This document shows positions 33,143-43,930 of a stretch of DNA of 49,502 nt, in pieces. The notes beneath the pieces were generated by a model. That model ran no database searches, was not told the DNA's origin, and saw nothing but the letters and a program-made list of their open reading frames with translations. Positions within the stretch are counted from its first letter, which is position 1; each line of letters opens with the position of its first letter. The DNA is from Ruminococcus sp. (GTDB taxonomy: Bacteria; Bacillota; Clostridia; Oscillospirales; Ruminococcaceae): contig JAFXDK010000080.1 of the NCBI GenBank assembly GCA_017521805.1, positions 1 to 49,502 on the forward strand, read 5' to 3'. A program made the translations under genes and the position numbers.

Positions 33143-33652
33143 TTATTCATTTTTTAAAGTATACTCCATTATATAATCGTCCATAACATAGCCGCCGCCG
33201 ATATCAGTAACGGCAGTATCAACAGTTATAAAACCAATTTTCTTGTATACCTCTATTGCATGGTCATTGTGCTTATTAACCGTGAGATATACTCGTTTTT
33301 TCCCGATTTTACGAGCTTCATCAAAAATGTAATTCATCATTGCGGTGGCAATTCCCCTGCCCCGTTTATCTTTGTGCAAGTAAAATTTGCTGAGGAAAAG
33401 GCGGTCGTCGGATTCGGGCTTTGTGCCCATATATCCGCATAATTCCCCGTTATCACGAACAGAAAAATATGAATACCCCTGTTTTTCAATCTGCTCCGTC
33501 ATAGCGTCAAGGGACTGAAAATTTTCAACCATATAATCAACCTGCCCCTGTCCAAGTAATTCGCCGTAGCACTCATGCCATATCTCATCTGCGACAGCCG
33601 CGATTTCACGGAGTTCAGGGTAATATTTCACTCTTTTAATTTCAACACTCAT
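33143..33652 (-). CDS. GNAT-family N-acetyltransferase
   Basis: A 169-residue GNAT protein. The acetyl-CoA pyrophosphate loop appears as KDKRGRGIATAMMNY (about 94-108; the R/Q-x-x-G-x-G/A form), followed by a VYLTVNKHNDHAIEVYKKIGF block and the closing strand. The N-terminus (HECYGELLGQGQVDYMVE) resembles the diamine or YitI-like subgroup. The acceptor is unknown. It starts 2 nt after the preceding GNAT gene ends and precedes mntP by 12 nt, so the three are probably one transcript. Confidence 0.8.
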   Translation of the reverse strand: MSVEIKRVKYYPELREIAAVADEIWHECYGELLGQGQVDYMVENFQSLDAMTEQIEKQGYSYFSVRDNGELCGYMGTKPESDDRLFLSKFYLHKDKRGRGIATAMMNYIFDEARKIGKKRVYLTVNKHNDHAIEVYKKIGFITVDTAVTDIGGGYVMDDYIMEYTLKNE

Positions 33653-33654
33653 AA

Positions 33655-34203
33655 TTACACCTGCTTTTCAATTATCTTCATATCCACTATTTTTAACAAT
33701 ATGCCTGCCCAGTCCTTTATAAGTCTGTGGTATTCCTCCGCTGTAACGTTTCCGCCTATACCCATTACATCATATACAACCGGTCCCTCTTTTATGCAGC
33801 AAGGCAAGTCCTGAAAACCACAATGGAGATAAAAATTATGCCTGTTCACTCTCTGCTCATAATTTTCAGCGGATTTATCAAGCTGTTCCCTTGCAAGAAA
33901 AAGCCGTCTGCCCTTGTATTTTTCTTTAAGGGCATCAATAATTTTTGTGCCGTAGCCATGACCTCTTTTTGAATCCTCAACGGCAAGGTAAAAGATATAT
34001 GCGAGCTTTTCGTCACATACCATATAGGCAAAACCGATAAATTCGCCCTTATCCCTTGCCACAAGCATTTCGGATTTTCCCATTTTCTCCCTGTTCATCA
34101 TTATAAAATAGGGGCATCGTTCTTCAAATGGAAATGCCTTGAGATAAAGCCTTTTAACCTGTTTTTTATCGGATTTGCTGTATTTTTCAAGAGTTATTGA
34201 CAT
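33655..34203 (-). CDS. GNAT-family N-acetyltransferase
   Basis: A 182-residue GNAT protein with the acetyl-CoA loop SKRGHGYGTKIIDALKEKY (about 78-96), then a NRHNFYLHCGF segment before the last strands. It differs clearly from its neighbour, so the two are not a recent duplication. GAGGTGAACT precedes the ATG. It is the first gene of the GNAT-GNAT-mntP unit. The substrate cannot be told from the sequence. Confidence 0.8.
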   Translation of the reverse strand: MSITLEKYSKSDKKQVKRLYLKAFPFEERCPYFIMMNREKMGKSEMLVARDKGEFIGFAYMVCDEKLAYIFYLAVEDSKRGHGYGTKIIDALKEKYKGRRLFLAREQLDKSAENYEQRVNRHNFYLHCGFQDLPCCIKEGPVVYDVMGIGGNVTAEEYHRLIKDWAGILLKIVDMKIIEKQV

Positions 34204-34221
34204 AGTTCACCTCAATGAAAC

Positions 34222-34253
34222 AAGCGGACAGAGCAATATTGCAATGTCCGCTT
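34222..34253 (-). terminator. Terminator after yebC
   Basis: AAGCGGACA (34222-34230) pairs with TGTCCGCTT (34245-34253), a perfect 9-bp stem 16 nt beyond the yebC stop codon on the minus strand. U-richness after the stem is weak, so the activity may be moderate. Confidence 0.55.
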
Positions 34254-34268
34254 AATAATTTCCTGTTA

Positions 34269-35003
34269 TTAGTCTTCCTCTGGCATCTCCCAGTTGTGAT
34301 ATACATTCTGAACATCGTCGTTATCTTCAAGATGTTCAAGGAGAAGATTCATCTTCTTGATATGCTCCTCATCTGTGAGTGCTGTATAATTTGCAGGAAT
34401 ACGGTCTGTTTCAGCGGAAAGTACATTGTAGCCCTTAGCTGTAAGTCCCTCTCTCAGCTCGTGGAGAGCCTCAGGAGCACACTCAATTTCAACGCTTTCC
34501 TCAGTGATATCGAAATCATCACCGCCGCATTCAAATACATCTTCCATAACAGCATCTTCGTCGAGACCGTTATTTTCAAGAATAACTATACCCTTTGTTG
34601 TGAACATAAAGGATACACAGCCTGTTGTGCCGAGATTTCCGCCGTATTTGTCGAAATAGTGACGTACATCACCTGCTGTACGGTTCTTGTTGTCGGTGAG
34701 GCACTCAACGATAACGGCAACGCCATTGGGACCGTAGCCCTCGTATACCATTGTTTCGTAGTTGTTCTTGTCCTCGCCGCCTGCCGCTTTCTTGATAACT
34801 CGTTCGATGTTATCGTTGGGCACGTTGTTAGCCTTAGCCTTAGCGATAAGATCACGAAGCTTGCTGTTATTGTTTGGATCGGGACCACCCTCTCTTACAA
34901 CAACTGTAATTTCTCTGCCGATTTTTGTAAAGATTTTGCCCTTTGCAGCGTCGGTAGCTTCTTTTTTACGCTTGATATTATTCCATTTTGAATGACCTGA
35001 CAT
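34269..35003 (-). CDS. yebC: YebC/PmpR-family protein (translation or transcription factor)
   Basis: A 244-residue YebC-family protein. The start MSGHSKWNNIKRKKEATDAAKGKIFTK is diagnostic, and GGPDPNNNSKLRDLIAKAKANNVPNDNIERVIKKA follows. The family has three domains and has been described both as DNA-binding regulators and as factors that relieve ribosome stalling at proline-rich stretches. AAAGGAG is the ribosome binding site. It sits 28 nt after mrnC on the same strand and may be the distal member of the rplU transcript. Confidence 0.92.
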   Translation of the reverse strand: MSGHSKWNNIKRKKEATDAAKGKIFTKIGREITVVVREGGPDPNNNSKLRDLIAKAKANNVPNDNIERVIKKAAGGEDKNNYETMVYEGYGPNGVAVIVECLTDNKNRTAGDVRHYFDKYGGNLGTTGCVSFMFTTKGIVILENNGLDEDAVMEDVFECGGDDFDITEESVEIECAPEALHELREGLTAKGYNVLSAETDRIPANYTALTDEEHIKKMNLLLEHLEDNDDVQNVYHNWEMPEED

Positions 35004-35031
35004 TTTTTCAGCACTCCTTTTTCTATCGGTA

Positions 35032-35436
35032 TCAGTTACCGATTATTTCATCTATTTCAATTTCCTGCATGGCAACGTCGAATAATTCTGCTATTCGCGC
35101 CGTATTCTCCAGCAGGTACAAGTATCCTAAAAGACATTCAACAGCAGTTGCTCTGCGGTATTCCGCCGCCTCTGCGTGTTTTGGGATATTATTTCCCGTG
35201 GCATTTCTGCCCCTTTTTAGCACTGCCATTTCCTTTTCAGTGAGAACTTCCGATATTTTATCATATACTTTTGACTGAAATTCCGCACAGACGAGCTTAA
35301 TTTTCGCCGAATGAAGCTTTGAAGCAGGCATATTTGCACTTCTCAGAAGCTTCTCTCTTACAAGTGTATCGTATACACTGTCTCCTAAAAATGCAAGAGT
35401 AAGGGGACTGTACATATTTACATCACGTTCTGTCAT
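35032..35436 (-). CDS. mrnC: Mini-ribonuclease III
   Basis: A 134-residue RNase III catalytic domain without the double-stranded RNA-binding domain. It matures 23S rRNA precursors in Firmicutes. The signature region is PLTLAFLGDSVYDTLVRE (about 10-27), with the second catalytic cluster EYRRATAVECLLGYLYL near residue 95. GAGGGACAT precedes the ATG at 35436; a longer in-frame start inside obgE is rejected. The gene starts 10 nt after the obgE stop codon. Confidence 0.9.
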   Translation of the reverse strand: MTERDVNMYSPLTLAFLGDSVYDTLVREKLLRSANMPASKLHSAKIKLVCAEFQSKVYDKISEVLTEKEMAVLKRGRNATGNNIPKHAEAAEYRRATAVECLLGYLYLLENTARIAELFDVAMQEIEIDEIIGN

Positions 35437-35446
35437 ATGTCCCTCA

Positions 35447-37109
<1,663 letters not shown>

Positions 37110-37111
37110 AC

Positions 37112-37423
37112 TTACACCTCCGAGATAGTGATATTAATTGTTTTTGGAAATTCTTCAAGAATAGCTTCAAAATGTAGTTTAAGCTGCTCCAGCATTGCGG
37201 AAGCTGTATTCATTGAAGCGGTTGTCCGACATTCAATAATATTATCTCCTACATTCATTTTCGGTTCACAGTCAAATTCATTCAGCAGATTTACAATAAG
37301 CTGAACTGCCGAGGAAACCGATGCACAAACCACATCGCTTCCCTTATCGGCATAGCCCGCATGACCGCTTATACTAAAACCATTCAGAAGTCCTTTTGAG
37401 TTATAAAACTCTGCACGAATCAT
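37112..37423 (-). CDS. prp: Ribosomal-processing cysteine protease Prp
   Basis: A 103-residue protein of the YsxB/Prp family. The catalytic pair is H21 in SGHAGYA and C33 in [12 protein letters not shown], both in the canonical spacing. It removes the N-terminal extension of L27 (next gene), and the substrate sequence QFF-AHKK is present there. It lies 2 nt after rplU and 2 nt before rpmA, the usual Firmicutes order. Confidence 0.93.
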   Translation of the reverse strand: MIRAEFYNSKGLLNGFSISGHAGYADKGSDVVCASVSSAVQLIVNLLNEFDCEPKMNVGDNIIECRTTASMNTASAMLEQLKLHFEAILEEFPKTINITISEV

Positions 37424-37425
37424 GA

Positions 37426-37746
37426 TTAAGCCTTGATTGCTTCAATCTTAACCTGTGTGTAAGGCTGTCTGTGACCCTGCTTTCTCTTCTGACCCTTCTT
37501 GGGCTTGTAAGTGAAAACTGTAATCTTCTTAGCCTTGCCGTTCTTAAGAACCTTAGCTTCAACAGCTGCGCCATCAACATAGGGAGCACCTACCTTGATA
37601 CCGTCCTCAGCACCGAGAGCAACAACCTTATCGAAAGTAACTGTCTCATCAGCCTCAACTGCGAGCTTTTCGATGAAGATAATATCTCCCTCATTAACCT
37701 GATACTGCTTTCCGCCTGTTTCAATAACTGCGTACATTTCTGGCAC
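37426..37746 (-). CDS. rplU: 50S ribosomal protein L21
   Basis: A 106-residue L21 starting [14 protein letters not shown] after MPE, with the C-terminal rRNA-binding stretch [25 protein letters not shown]. It is the first gene of rplU-prp-rpmA-obgE-mrnC. A conserved-looking leader and a strong promoter lie upstream. GGCAGGTGCC provides the ribosome binding region. Confidence 0.96.
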   Translation of the reverse strand: MPEMYAVIETGGKQYQVNEGDIIFIEKLAVEADETVTFDKVVALGAEDGIKVGAPYVDGAAVEAKVLKNGKAKKITVFTYKPKKGQKRKQGHRQPYTQVKIEAIKA

Positions 37747-37814
37747 CTGCCTTTTTTCAAAACTCGCTGCAACGGGCGTGTATGCACAACTTTAAAGCCT
37801 GTCTGCAAGCGGCA
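37747..37814 (-). ncRNA. Putative L21 leader (autoregulatory 5' UTR)
   Basis: The short leader reads, on the minus strand, GCAGACAGGC..GTTGTGCATACACGCC then CGTTGCAGCGAG and ends at the GCAGGTGCC ribosome binding site. It resembles the ribosomal-protein L21 leader found upstream of rplU in many Firmicutes, where L21 is thought to bind its own mRNA. The length (about 68 nt from the predicted start) and position fit; the secondary structure was not computed. Confidence 0.5.
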
Positions 37815-37820
37815 TATATT

Positions 37821-37849
37821 ATTTTATCACATTTTCCCCGATTTGTCAA
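37821..37849 (-). promoter_or_regulatory. Promoter of the rplU operon
   Basis: On the minus strand, consensus TTGACA (37849-37844), a 17-nt spacer ending in TGA, then TAAAAT (37826-37821). A near-perfect housekeeping promoter, as expected for ribosomal genes. Confidence 0.8.
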
Positions 37850-37899
37850 GGGCTTTTTCCGATTTTTTCAAAAAAGCTCTATTCAGAATATTAATATGA

Positions 37900-39099
37900 T
37901 TACCAAGCCTTATATCCCTCAGTACCCACCTTGTAAGCAGTACCGGGAACATACATATCCTGAGGAGTAAAGTTAGCTTCCTTGCCCTCATCAATAGCTT
38001 TCTGGTTAGCTGACTGAACGATATTTTTAAGTTCTCTGAAAGCCACGCTCTTAGCAACGATTGACTGTACAACCTGCTGAGGAGGCTGCTGACTGAGGAA
38101 TTCTATTGCAGCCTGCTGAATATAGAAATATGAGCGAAGCTGTGTCTTTTTGAACTCAATCTTGTTATCGCCTTCGATGAGGAACAGGCTGTCACCCTCC
38201 TGATATCCAAGAGTAAGCTTAGCCATAACCTCAGGAACAAAGATTCTGATTTCAGCGGCAAGGTCCTTATCGCCCACAATTTCCTCCAACTCATTGCAGA
38301 GAACCTGATATTCTTCCTGATTCTTGACTTCAACAAGCTTGCCAAGAGTATACTTTGCGCCCTTCATAACAGTTTCCTTTGTGAAAGGGCACTGGTCATC
38401 TTCACGCTGAACAAAAACAGCGCACTGCTTTTCGCACATAAATGTATTTTCAGCGTCCCAAGCCTTAACATAGTCAGCGAAGAATTTGCTGAGTTCAACA
38501 CATACAGAACCATTGATTCTTACCTCGATGATAGCTCTGTCCTTATGCTTTGCAAGATATATTCTGAGCCAGTAGTACTTCTTTGAACCGAGATACTTAG
38601 GCATTTCGTTTAAAATGAAGTTGACAAGCATAGTGGGCTGTCCCTTTTCCTGCGCACCGATTCTGACAATTGACTGAGCATACATATCAAACTCATAATG
38701 CTGCTGGAGATATGTAACAGGGATATGTACAGGAGATTTCTTAGAAAGCGCCTGGTCCATTGGATGCCATAAGCTGCCATAAAAGATTTCAACAGCCATT
38801 TTAGCCGCTTCCTCAAAAGACTTACCCTGAGCGTCAACGGGGTCTATAATAGGCTCATCGAAATCATCATGACCGATAACAAAGACAACCTGTAAAAGCT
38901 TTACATCTTCCTTCTCGTCTACCCTGCCGATTCTTACATCAACTGTAAATCCTCTGGGCATGATAATACAGCCGTCGTAGAGATTTCCCTTTTCCAGTTT
39001 CTTATCAAGAGCCGCAAGAACCAGTTCCTTGTAATCGATTTCCTTTTCAACAGCCGCTTTTGTCTCCTCAGGCTGATTTTTCTTCTTAAATAATGCCAC
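37900..39099 (-). CDS. Uncharacterised conserved-looking cytoplasmic protein (399 aa)
   Basis: I do not recognise a family. The 399-residue product has no signal peptide or membrane helix. After a charged start (ALFKKKNQPEETKAAVEKEIDYKELVLAALDKKLEKG) it alternates beta strands and amphipathic helices and contains MPRGFTVDVRIGRVDEKEDVKLLQVVFVI, a FYGSLWHPMDQ turn and a C-terminal AYKVGTEGYKAW. In the region before the ATG (39108) GGAG is only 2 nt away, but it is 10 nt before the GTG at 39099, so GTG is preferred. Solitary gene downstream of prmA, with a terminator between. High expression is suggested by ordinary codon choice and clean signals, but the function is unknown. Confidence 0.65.
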   Translation of the reverse strand: MALFKKKNQPEETKAAVEKEIDYKELVLAALDKKLEKGNLYDGCIIMPRGFTVDVRIGRVDEKEDVKLLQVVFVIGHDDFDEPIIDPVDAQGKSFEEAAKMAVEIFYGSLWHPMDQALSKKSPVHIPVTYLQQHYEFDMYAQSIVRIGAQEKGQPTMLVNFILNEMPKYLGSKKYYWLRIYLAKHKDRAIIEVRINGSVCVELSKFFADYVKAWDAENTFMCEKQCAVFVQREDDQCPFTKETVMKGAKYTLGKLVEVKNQEEYQVLCNELEEIVGDKDLAAEIRIFVPEVMAKLTLGYQEGDSLFLIEGDNKIEFKKTQLRSYFYIQQAAIEFLSQQPPQQVVQSIVAKSVAFRELKNIVQSANQKAIDEGKEANFTPQDMYVPGTAYKVGTEGYKAW

Positions 39100-39183
39100 T
39101 TGAATCATTCTCCTTATTATGTATTTATATATCAGTCCGCATTGTAACAGTGCTTTCCATTTTATGCAAACTGTTGTAAAACA

Positions 39184-39208
39184 GCTTTTGGCATAATGCC
39201 GCAAAAGC
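39184..39208 (-). terminator. Terminator after prmA
   Basis: GCTTTTGGCAT (39184-39194) pairs with ATGCC-CAAAAGC (39196-39208) with a single bulged G, followed on the minus strand by TGTTTTAC. It ends the prmA transcript 16 nt after the stop codon. Confidence 0.75.
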
Positions 39209-39223
39209 CGATTCTACCTGTAA

Positions 39224-40186
39224 TTACAGCGTATATTTCGCCGCCGCCCAGCCTTCCTTTACGCTGACTTCTTCTCTTATGAAGCCCACGCTTTCAACAG
39301 CTGAGAGTACTTCCTCCATACGCTCCTCAATTATGCCCGATATTATAAGAATACCGCCTTTTTTAAGATAGCGTACAAAATAATCTTTCATTGCAATAAG
39401 CACATCTGCAACAATATTTGCAGTAATCATGTCATATTTGCCGTCAATTTCATCTGCAAGAGCCTTATCGGAAAGAATATTTCCGAAATAAGTCTTGTAC
39501 ACTTCGGGGCTGATATTGTTCTTTTCAGCATTTTCCCTTGCGGTTGCCGCAGCGTTTTCCTCAATATCAACAGCAACGGAACTTTCTGCTCCTAAAAGCA
39601 TTGCCGCAATTGAAAGAATACCGCTTCCGCAGCCAAGGTCAAGGATTTTATCACCCTTGTTCATGGATTTTTCAATAAGCTCCAGACAAAGTCTTGTGGT
39701 GTGATGCTGTCCCGTGCCAAAGCTTGAGGCAGGGTCAATTTCCAGTATAATCCTGCTGTCGTCGGAGTATTCCTCCCAGGAGGGCTTGACAGCAAGTTTT
39801 TCGCCCACTTTAAATGGCTTAAAGTACTGTTTCCAGTTATTTGCCCAATCCTCCTCGCGAATATCAGAAAGCTCCGCTTCAAGTCTGCCATAGATATTCT
39901 CCGTATCAGCGGCTTTCATTTCTGCAAGCATTGACTTTACCGACATAAGCATATCTGCGCCCTGGTCGTTTACGGGAAGATAAACCGTAACGCAGGTTTC
40001 GCAGTCAGCAAGTCCCATAAGGTCCTGGTCTATATAATCCCACTGACCGTTTTTATTTTCAAGAAATTCTTTGAAATCCTCAGAATCCTTGATTACAAAG
40101 CCTTTAACGCCGATATCCATAAGCTTTGCACAAAGCAACTCAATTGCCTCAGCGGAGGTATATATATTAACCTCTGTCCATTCCAT
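39224..40186 (-). CDS. prmA: Ribosomal protein L11 methyltransferase
   Basis: A 320-residue SAM-dependent methyltransferase. An N-terminal substrate-recognition domain (about 1-110, MEWTEVNIYTSAEAIELL...) precedes the class I fold with motif I KILDLGCGSGILSIAA near 182-197, the post-I VAVDIE, and the N-x-V-A-D-V motif (TANIVADVLI) that forms the active-site region for trimethylation of L11 lysines and N-terminus. FGTGQHHTT shortly before motif I is diagnostic for PrmA. The ribosome binding site is TAGGAGG. The dockerin gene ends at 40218 on the same strand, 31 nt upstream. Confidence 0.93.
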   Translation of the reverse strand: MEWTEVNIYTSAEAIELLCAKLMDIGVKGFVIKDSEDFKEFLENKNGQWDYIDQDLMGLADCETCVTVYLPVNDQGADMLMSVKSMLAEMKAADTENIYGRLEAELSDIREEDWANNWKQYFKPFKVGEKLAVKPSWEEYSDDSRIILEIDPASSFGTGQHHTTRLCLELIEKSMNKGDKILDLGCGSGILSIAAMLLGAESSVAVDIEENAAATARENAEKNNISPEVYKTYFGNILSDKALADEIDGKYDMITANIVADVLIAMKDYFVRYLKKGGILIISGIIEERMEEVLSAVESVGFIREEVSVKEGWAAAKYTL

Positions 40187-40217
40187 TGAAAATCCTCCTA
40201 AGAATCACGGTTTCCCG

Positions 40218-41597
40218 TTATACTATCATAAGATACTCTCTTACATCTTTAAGGTCAACCACTCCGTCACCGTTAAGGTCAGCGGAATAAAGCTGAACAG
40301 CAGTCAGTGAAGATACACCGTTTGGAAGCTCCTCTTTCTGCTGTAAATAGGTATTCAGCAGTGACATATCATACTTGTCAATCTGCCCGTCATCGTTAAT
40401 ATCGCCTTTATCGTGGAGGTGGTCAGCAGTTTTTTCAAGCTGATTCATATCCACCCAGCCCTTTATATCTGTAGAAGCTATAAGTCCGTAATTCCCCACA
40501 CAGGCGGCAATGTGAATAACGTTTCCGTTTTTAAGCGTATACTGAACAGAACCTGTTCCCTGCTCCGAATAAACATTTACGGGAACGTCACTGTTTACAT
40601 AATGCTCACCTAAACTGCGGCAAACCGATACTGTAAAGCTTACGGAAGCCTGCTCCGAGCCATTGTCAGCGTTTACAAATATTTCGTAATCTCCCGGAAC
40701 TTCGGAATTATACGCCGATGAATCAACAGTAATAATATCCGAATCAGCCATATCAACAGTTTCAGTCCACTTTCCCTTTTCCGAATCAAAGCCGCTGAGT
40801 ACTACTGTACCGCCGCTGAGGTCAAGGGATTCACCGTACTGAAACATCGTTCTGTCGGGCATTGTGCCGATTTCCATACTGAATGAAGCTTCTGTCTCCC
40901 CTGCACTGCCGGTTGAAGCAGAGGGGGGATTTGTTCCTTTCAGCATCCAGTATTCACCCTGCAAGCCGTTAGGATAAGCCTCATACAAATCATGGGTATC
41001 AACAGCAGGGTCGCACATAGTAATTGAATCGTCAGCACCTACGCTTTCGATATATGCCCAGTGATAACTGCCGTTATTTACTCTTGCGATTATATGCCAG
41101 CCCTCAGCCATAAGAGCTCTCAGCTCAGCAGCTACGGCTGTTTTTTCGGTATTCTGAAAATATTTGTCAGCACCGAAAGTTACATTGGGGATAATCGTAC
41201 TTATCGTCCCCCAGCTCATAATTGCGCCGTCATAGCTGAATCCGTTGGCATTTGTGTAAGCATTTGCCAGAACTCCGGGATTAAACTGTTCAATATCTGT
41301 TATGCCCATATTAGCAAGGGCAGTATTGTCAATAGAACCCGAATGTACGGCAAAAATTGCAAGAGATGTCAGCAGACAGCCTGATCTTCTTATTGTTGTA
41401 CCTCCCATTGAAGTATCACTCCAGCGAGGGTCCATCTGGCTCCAGTCACGGTATTCATCAAAAATTGAGAGGGATGAAATTTCCGTAGCTGATGAGGGTA
41501 CAATTTCAACTTCTTCAACAGCAAAAGCTGTTGGAACTGCACAGCAAGCCGCTGTAACAAAAGCGGTAAATATGCCTATAAATTTTTTATGCTGCAT
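40218..41597 (-). CDS. Secreted C39-like cysteine protease with type I dockerin
   Basis: A 459-residue exported protein. A signal peptide (about 1-26, cleavage near AFA) is followed by a papain-like C39_2 domain: WSQMDPRWSDTSMGG and catalytic C74 in RRSGCLLTSLA, then H179 in YHWAYIES and D196 in MCDPA. Next come a beta-sandwich region (about 237-325), an SH3b-like stretch (about 335-390: VNVYSEQGTGS...IKGWVDMNQLEK), and a duplicated calcium-binding dockerin at 398-459 (D-x-N-D-D-G-x-I-D and D-x-N-G-D-G-x-V-D). Dockerins attach enzymes to cohesin scaffolds of cellulosome-type complexes, so this is probably a complex-bound peptidase. AAGGAG is the ribosome binding site. Confidence 0.9.
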   Translation of the reverse strand: MQHKKFIGIFTAFVTAACCAVPTAFAVEEVEIVPSSATEISSLSIFDEYRDWSQMDPRWSDTSMGGTTIRRSGCLLTSLAIFAVHSGSIDNTALANMGITDIEQFNPGVLANAYTNANGFSYDGAIMSWGTISTIIPNVTFGADKYFQNTEKTAVAAELRALMAEGWHIIARVNNGSYHWAYIESVGADDSITMCDPAVDTHDLYEAYPNGLQGEYWMLKGTNPPSASTGSAGETEASFSMEIGTMPDRTMFQYGESLDLSGGTVVLSGFDSEKGKWTETVDMADSDIITVDSSAYNSEVPGDYEIFVNADNGSEQASVSFTVSVCRSLGEHYVNSDVPVNVYSEQGTGSVQYTLKNGNVIHIAACVGNYGLIASTDIKGWVDMNQLEKTADHLHDKGDINDDGQIDKYDMSLLNTYLQQKEELPNGVSSLTAVQLYSADLNGDGVVDLKDVREYLMIV

Positions 41598-41680
41598 TGG
41601 TATTCACTCCTTAAATGTTATCCCGCAGCTCCCGCATACATTAACACTTCTCCGATTAACACATCAGGAAGTCAGAATAT

Positions 41681-43927
41681 TCACTGCGCACGTTTTTTAT
41701 TTCTTCTTGCCTTGCGCTCAGCCTTTTTAGCATCGTTCAGGGCAGTGTACGCAGCCATATATGTCTCTATAGCCTTTGTCTTTTCGTCCTCTGTCAGTGT
41801 GATTCCGCCATATTCCGCACGTTCAAAGAGCAGTGCCGCAGATGAAATATCTGCCGACGCTCTGCGGTACACCTCAGCCTCTGCCTCGCGTACCGACGAT
41901 GTACGAGGAATACCGTAAATTCTGCATATACGGTGTATTACAGCAGAAACTGCCTTTTCAGGCGATTTGCGTTTTACAAGTATAAGGAATATTCTGTGTG
42001 TTATTTTGTGCCACAGCAGTATAAGTACCAGAGCAAGCACAGAGAAACCGAGAATAATAAGTCCCGAATTTGTCAGGAGACTTGTAACGCTCTTTTTCTC
42101 TTCACGCACTACACCGTCAGTTACAGTAGGCTCAAAGCACATCCAGCCGTATCCCTCAATATATAATTCAGGGAAGCCATGTGCATCATTGGCGGTTATG
42201 ATATAGCTGCTGCCGCTTGTGTCACCATATTGTGTCTGCATATTGAAGCCCTCGCAGTATCTTGCAGGAATACCTGCCGCCCTTGCAAGAAGCGTCATAG
42301 CCGTTGCGTATTCGTAGCAGACTCCCCTTTTTGTATCAAAAAGGAAATCCACAGCATTTTCCCCCACTTCCTTGCGGTAGCTGAGGTCGTATATATAATC
42401 ATTATCTATGAAGTAGCTTTCAAGAATCTTTGCCTTTTCATAAGGAGAATCCAGACCTGCTGTAAGCTCCTGCGCAAGAGCATAGATTTTCTCATTGCCG
42501 CCGTAATCAAGAAGATTTTCAACAGCACTTTCATAGAAATCCAGATTTTCGTTGAGTATATCAGCATATTTTTCAGCTGTTTCGTCAAATTCGTATTCCA
42601 CGACCTCTGCCGCATCGAGAAGAAGCTGAGCATAATCGTCAATGGAAGCAATATAATCAACAACAGCTTTATTGTTCTCATTTCCGAAAAAGCTTGGGGA
42701 CACATAGGAATATGAGAACTGCTCACGCTCAGCAAATTCTTCTTCATGAGCAAAGATAATTCCCGATTTTGTAAGCCCCAGAGTTTCATCAAAGGAAGAT
42801 GCCTGAAAATTCTCCGCACCTGCGGGCACAGGAGCTGTCTGTCCGCCTGCCCTGATAGCTGTAATAGTCATTTTGCGGCTTTCAGGAACATCAATTTCTG
42901 TATCGACATAAGCGGAAAGCCCGTATTTTTCAGAAAATTCCTCATCAATCTGTGCCGCGTAAAGTACAGCCTCAGCAACTCCGCCGTTGTAGAATATAGG
43001 GAACGGCTTATCATCTCTGTACCAGTAACGGCTGTCACCGTCAGCACTTTTCCATGAATCCTTTTCGTAATTGTATGTAGTGAATGTTGATGTTTTAAGC
43101 TGCAATGGCTGAGGAGATACCGCATAATAAAGGGGTACATCGCCAAGATTCCGACGAAACTGCTGTCCCTCTGTATCATCACGGAAAACATCAAGCATTT
43201 TAAGGAATCTGTCTGTCAGAGCGTCCGCGTTAATCATAGTTTCAATCATTGTTCTGTCCGCCTCAATAACAGGCTTCGGAACAAGAGCCGAAACAACAGC
43301 AAAAAGCACTGTAAATACCGCGGCTGAACGGAACATTTCAGGTCTGTCAACCGCCTTTGCCTTATTTGTATCCGACATTTGTCGGAAGTTGGCAAGTATT
43401 ACAAAGAATCCCACACACAGCGCGATAATGTAGCCTATTTTCATTTCCTCATTTTCCTTACCATAAATAGAAAAAGGAATAATCAAAATAAGGAAATTCA
43501 TAAAAAGCCTGTACCGCACACGAGTAAAGTAGTATATTACCGACAGCATGAAAATCAGGAAAAGCATGAAAATTGCCAACGTGTACCATTTGTTGTACTG
43601 CATAGCATCCTGAGGTGTCAGGAACCACAATCCCCATGAGATAGGATAATTTTCCCTACCTTTTTTTATAGTGGCAACGCTGCCTGCTATAAATGCTCCA
43701 AACAGCAGAATATAGGCAAAAAATCCGATAAAATGGTGCTTGTTTATGTAGTCGAACAGGCGAAAAACCACCCAGCCCACAACATAAGCCGCAATTCCGT
43801 ACGGAACTGTAAGCGCACTGCGGTAATGATTCATAATGGACATCATGGCAATTACCGCATAAATCAGAACAGGGTCAGCCATTGTCCTAATCAGGAAAGA
43901 CTTTGTAGTTTCTTTTCTATCAGTCAT
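41681..43927 (-). CDS. Membrane protein with transglutaminase-like domain and DUF4129
   Basis: A 748-residue protein of the TgpA type. It has six or so N-terminal membrane helices (about 18-215), a large external region (220-610) containing the transglutaminase/protease core with catalytic C537 (TKRGVCYEYATAM), H583 (NDAHGFPE) and acidic E599 (CFEPT), one more helix (about 620-638), and a cytoplasmic C-terminal DUF4129 segment (about 655-725). It is the third gene of a moxR-DUF58-transglutaminase cluster, whose common role in Firmicutes and proteobacteria is not settled; assembly of envelope proteins is often proposed. Confidence 0.87.
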   Translation of the reverse strand: MTDRKETTKSFLIRTMADPVLIYAVIAMMSIMNHYRSALTVPYGIAAYVVGWVVFRLFDYINKHHFIGFFAYILLFGAFIAGSVATIKKGRENYPISWGLWFLTPQDAMQYNKWYTLAIFMLFLIFMLSVIYYFTRVRYRLFMNFLILIIPFSIYGKENEEMKIGYIIALCVGFFVILANFRQMSDTNKAKAVDRPEMFRSAAVFTVLFAVVSALVPKPVIEADRTMIETMINADALTDRFLKMLDVFRDDTEGQQFRRNLGDVPLYYAVSPQPLQLKTSTFTTYNYEKDSWKSADGDSRYWYRDDKPFPIFYNGGVAEAVLYAAQIDEEFSEKYGLSAYVDTEIDVPESRKMTITAIRAGGQTAPVPAGAENFQASSFDETLGLTKSGIIFAHEEEFAEREQFSYSYVSPSFFGNENNKAVVDYIASIDDYAQLLLDAAEVVEYEFDETAEKYADILNENLDFYESAVENLLDYGGNEKIYALAQELTAGLDSPYEKAKILESYFIDNDYIYDLSYRKEVGENAVDFLFDTKRGVCYEYATAMTLLARAAGIPARYCEGFNMQTQYGDTSGSSYIITANDAHGFPELYIEGYGWMCFEPTVTDGVVREEKKSVTSLLTNSGLIILGFSVLALVLILLWHKITHRIFLILVKRKSPEKAVSAVIHRICRIYGIPRTSSVREAEAEVYRRASADISSAALLFERAEYGGITLTEDEKTKAIETYMAAYTALNDAKKAERKARRNKKRAQ

Positions 43928-43930
43928 TAT

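Noticed and set aside
42179-42715. A 178-codon plus-strand frame opposite the transglutaminase gene
   Set aside because: Antisense to a convincing membrane protein gene, with cysteine- and isoleucine-rich composition and no ribosome binding site.
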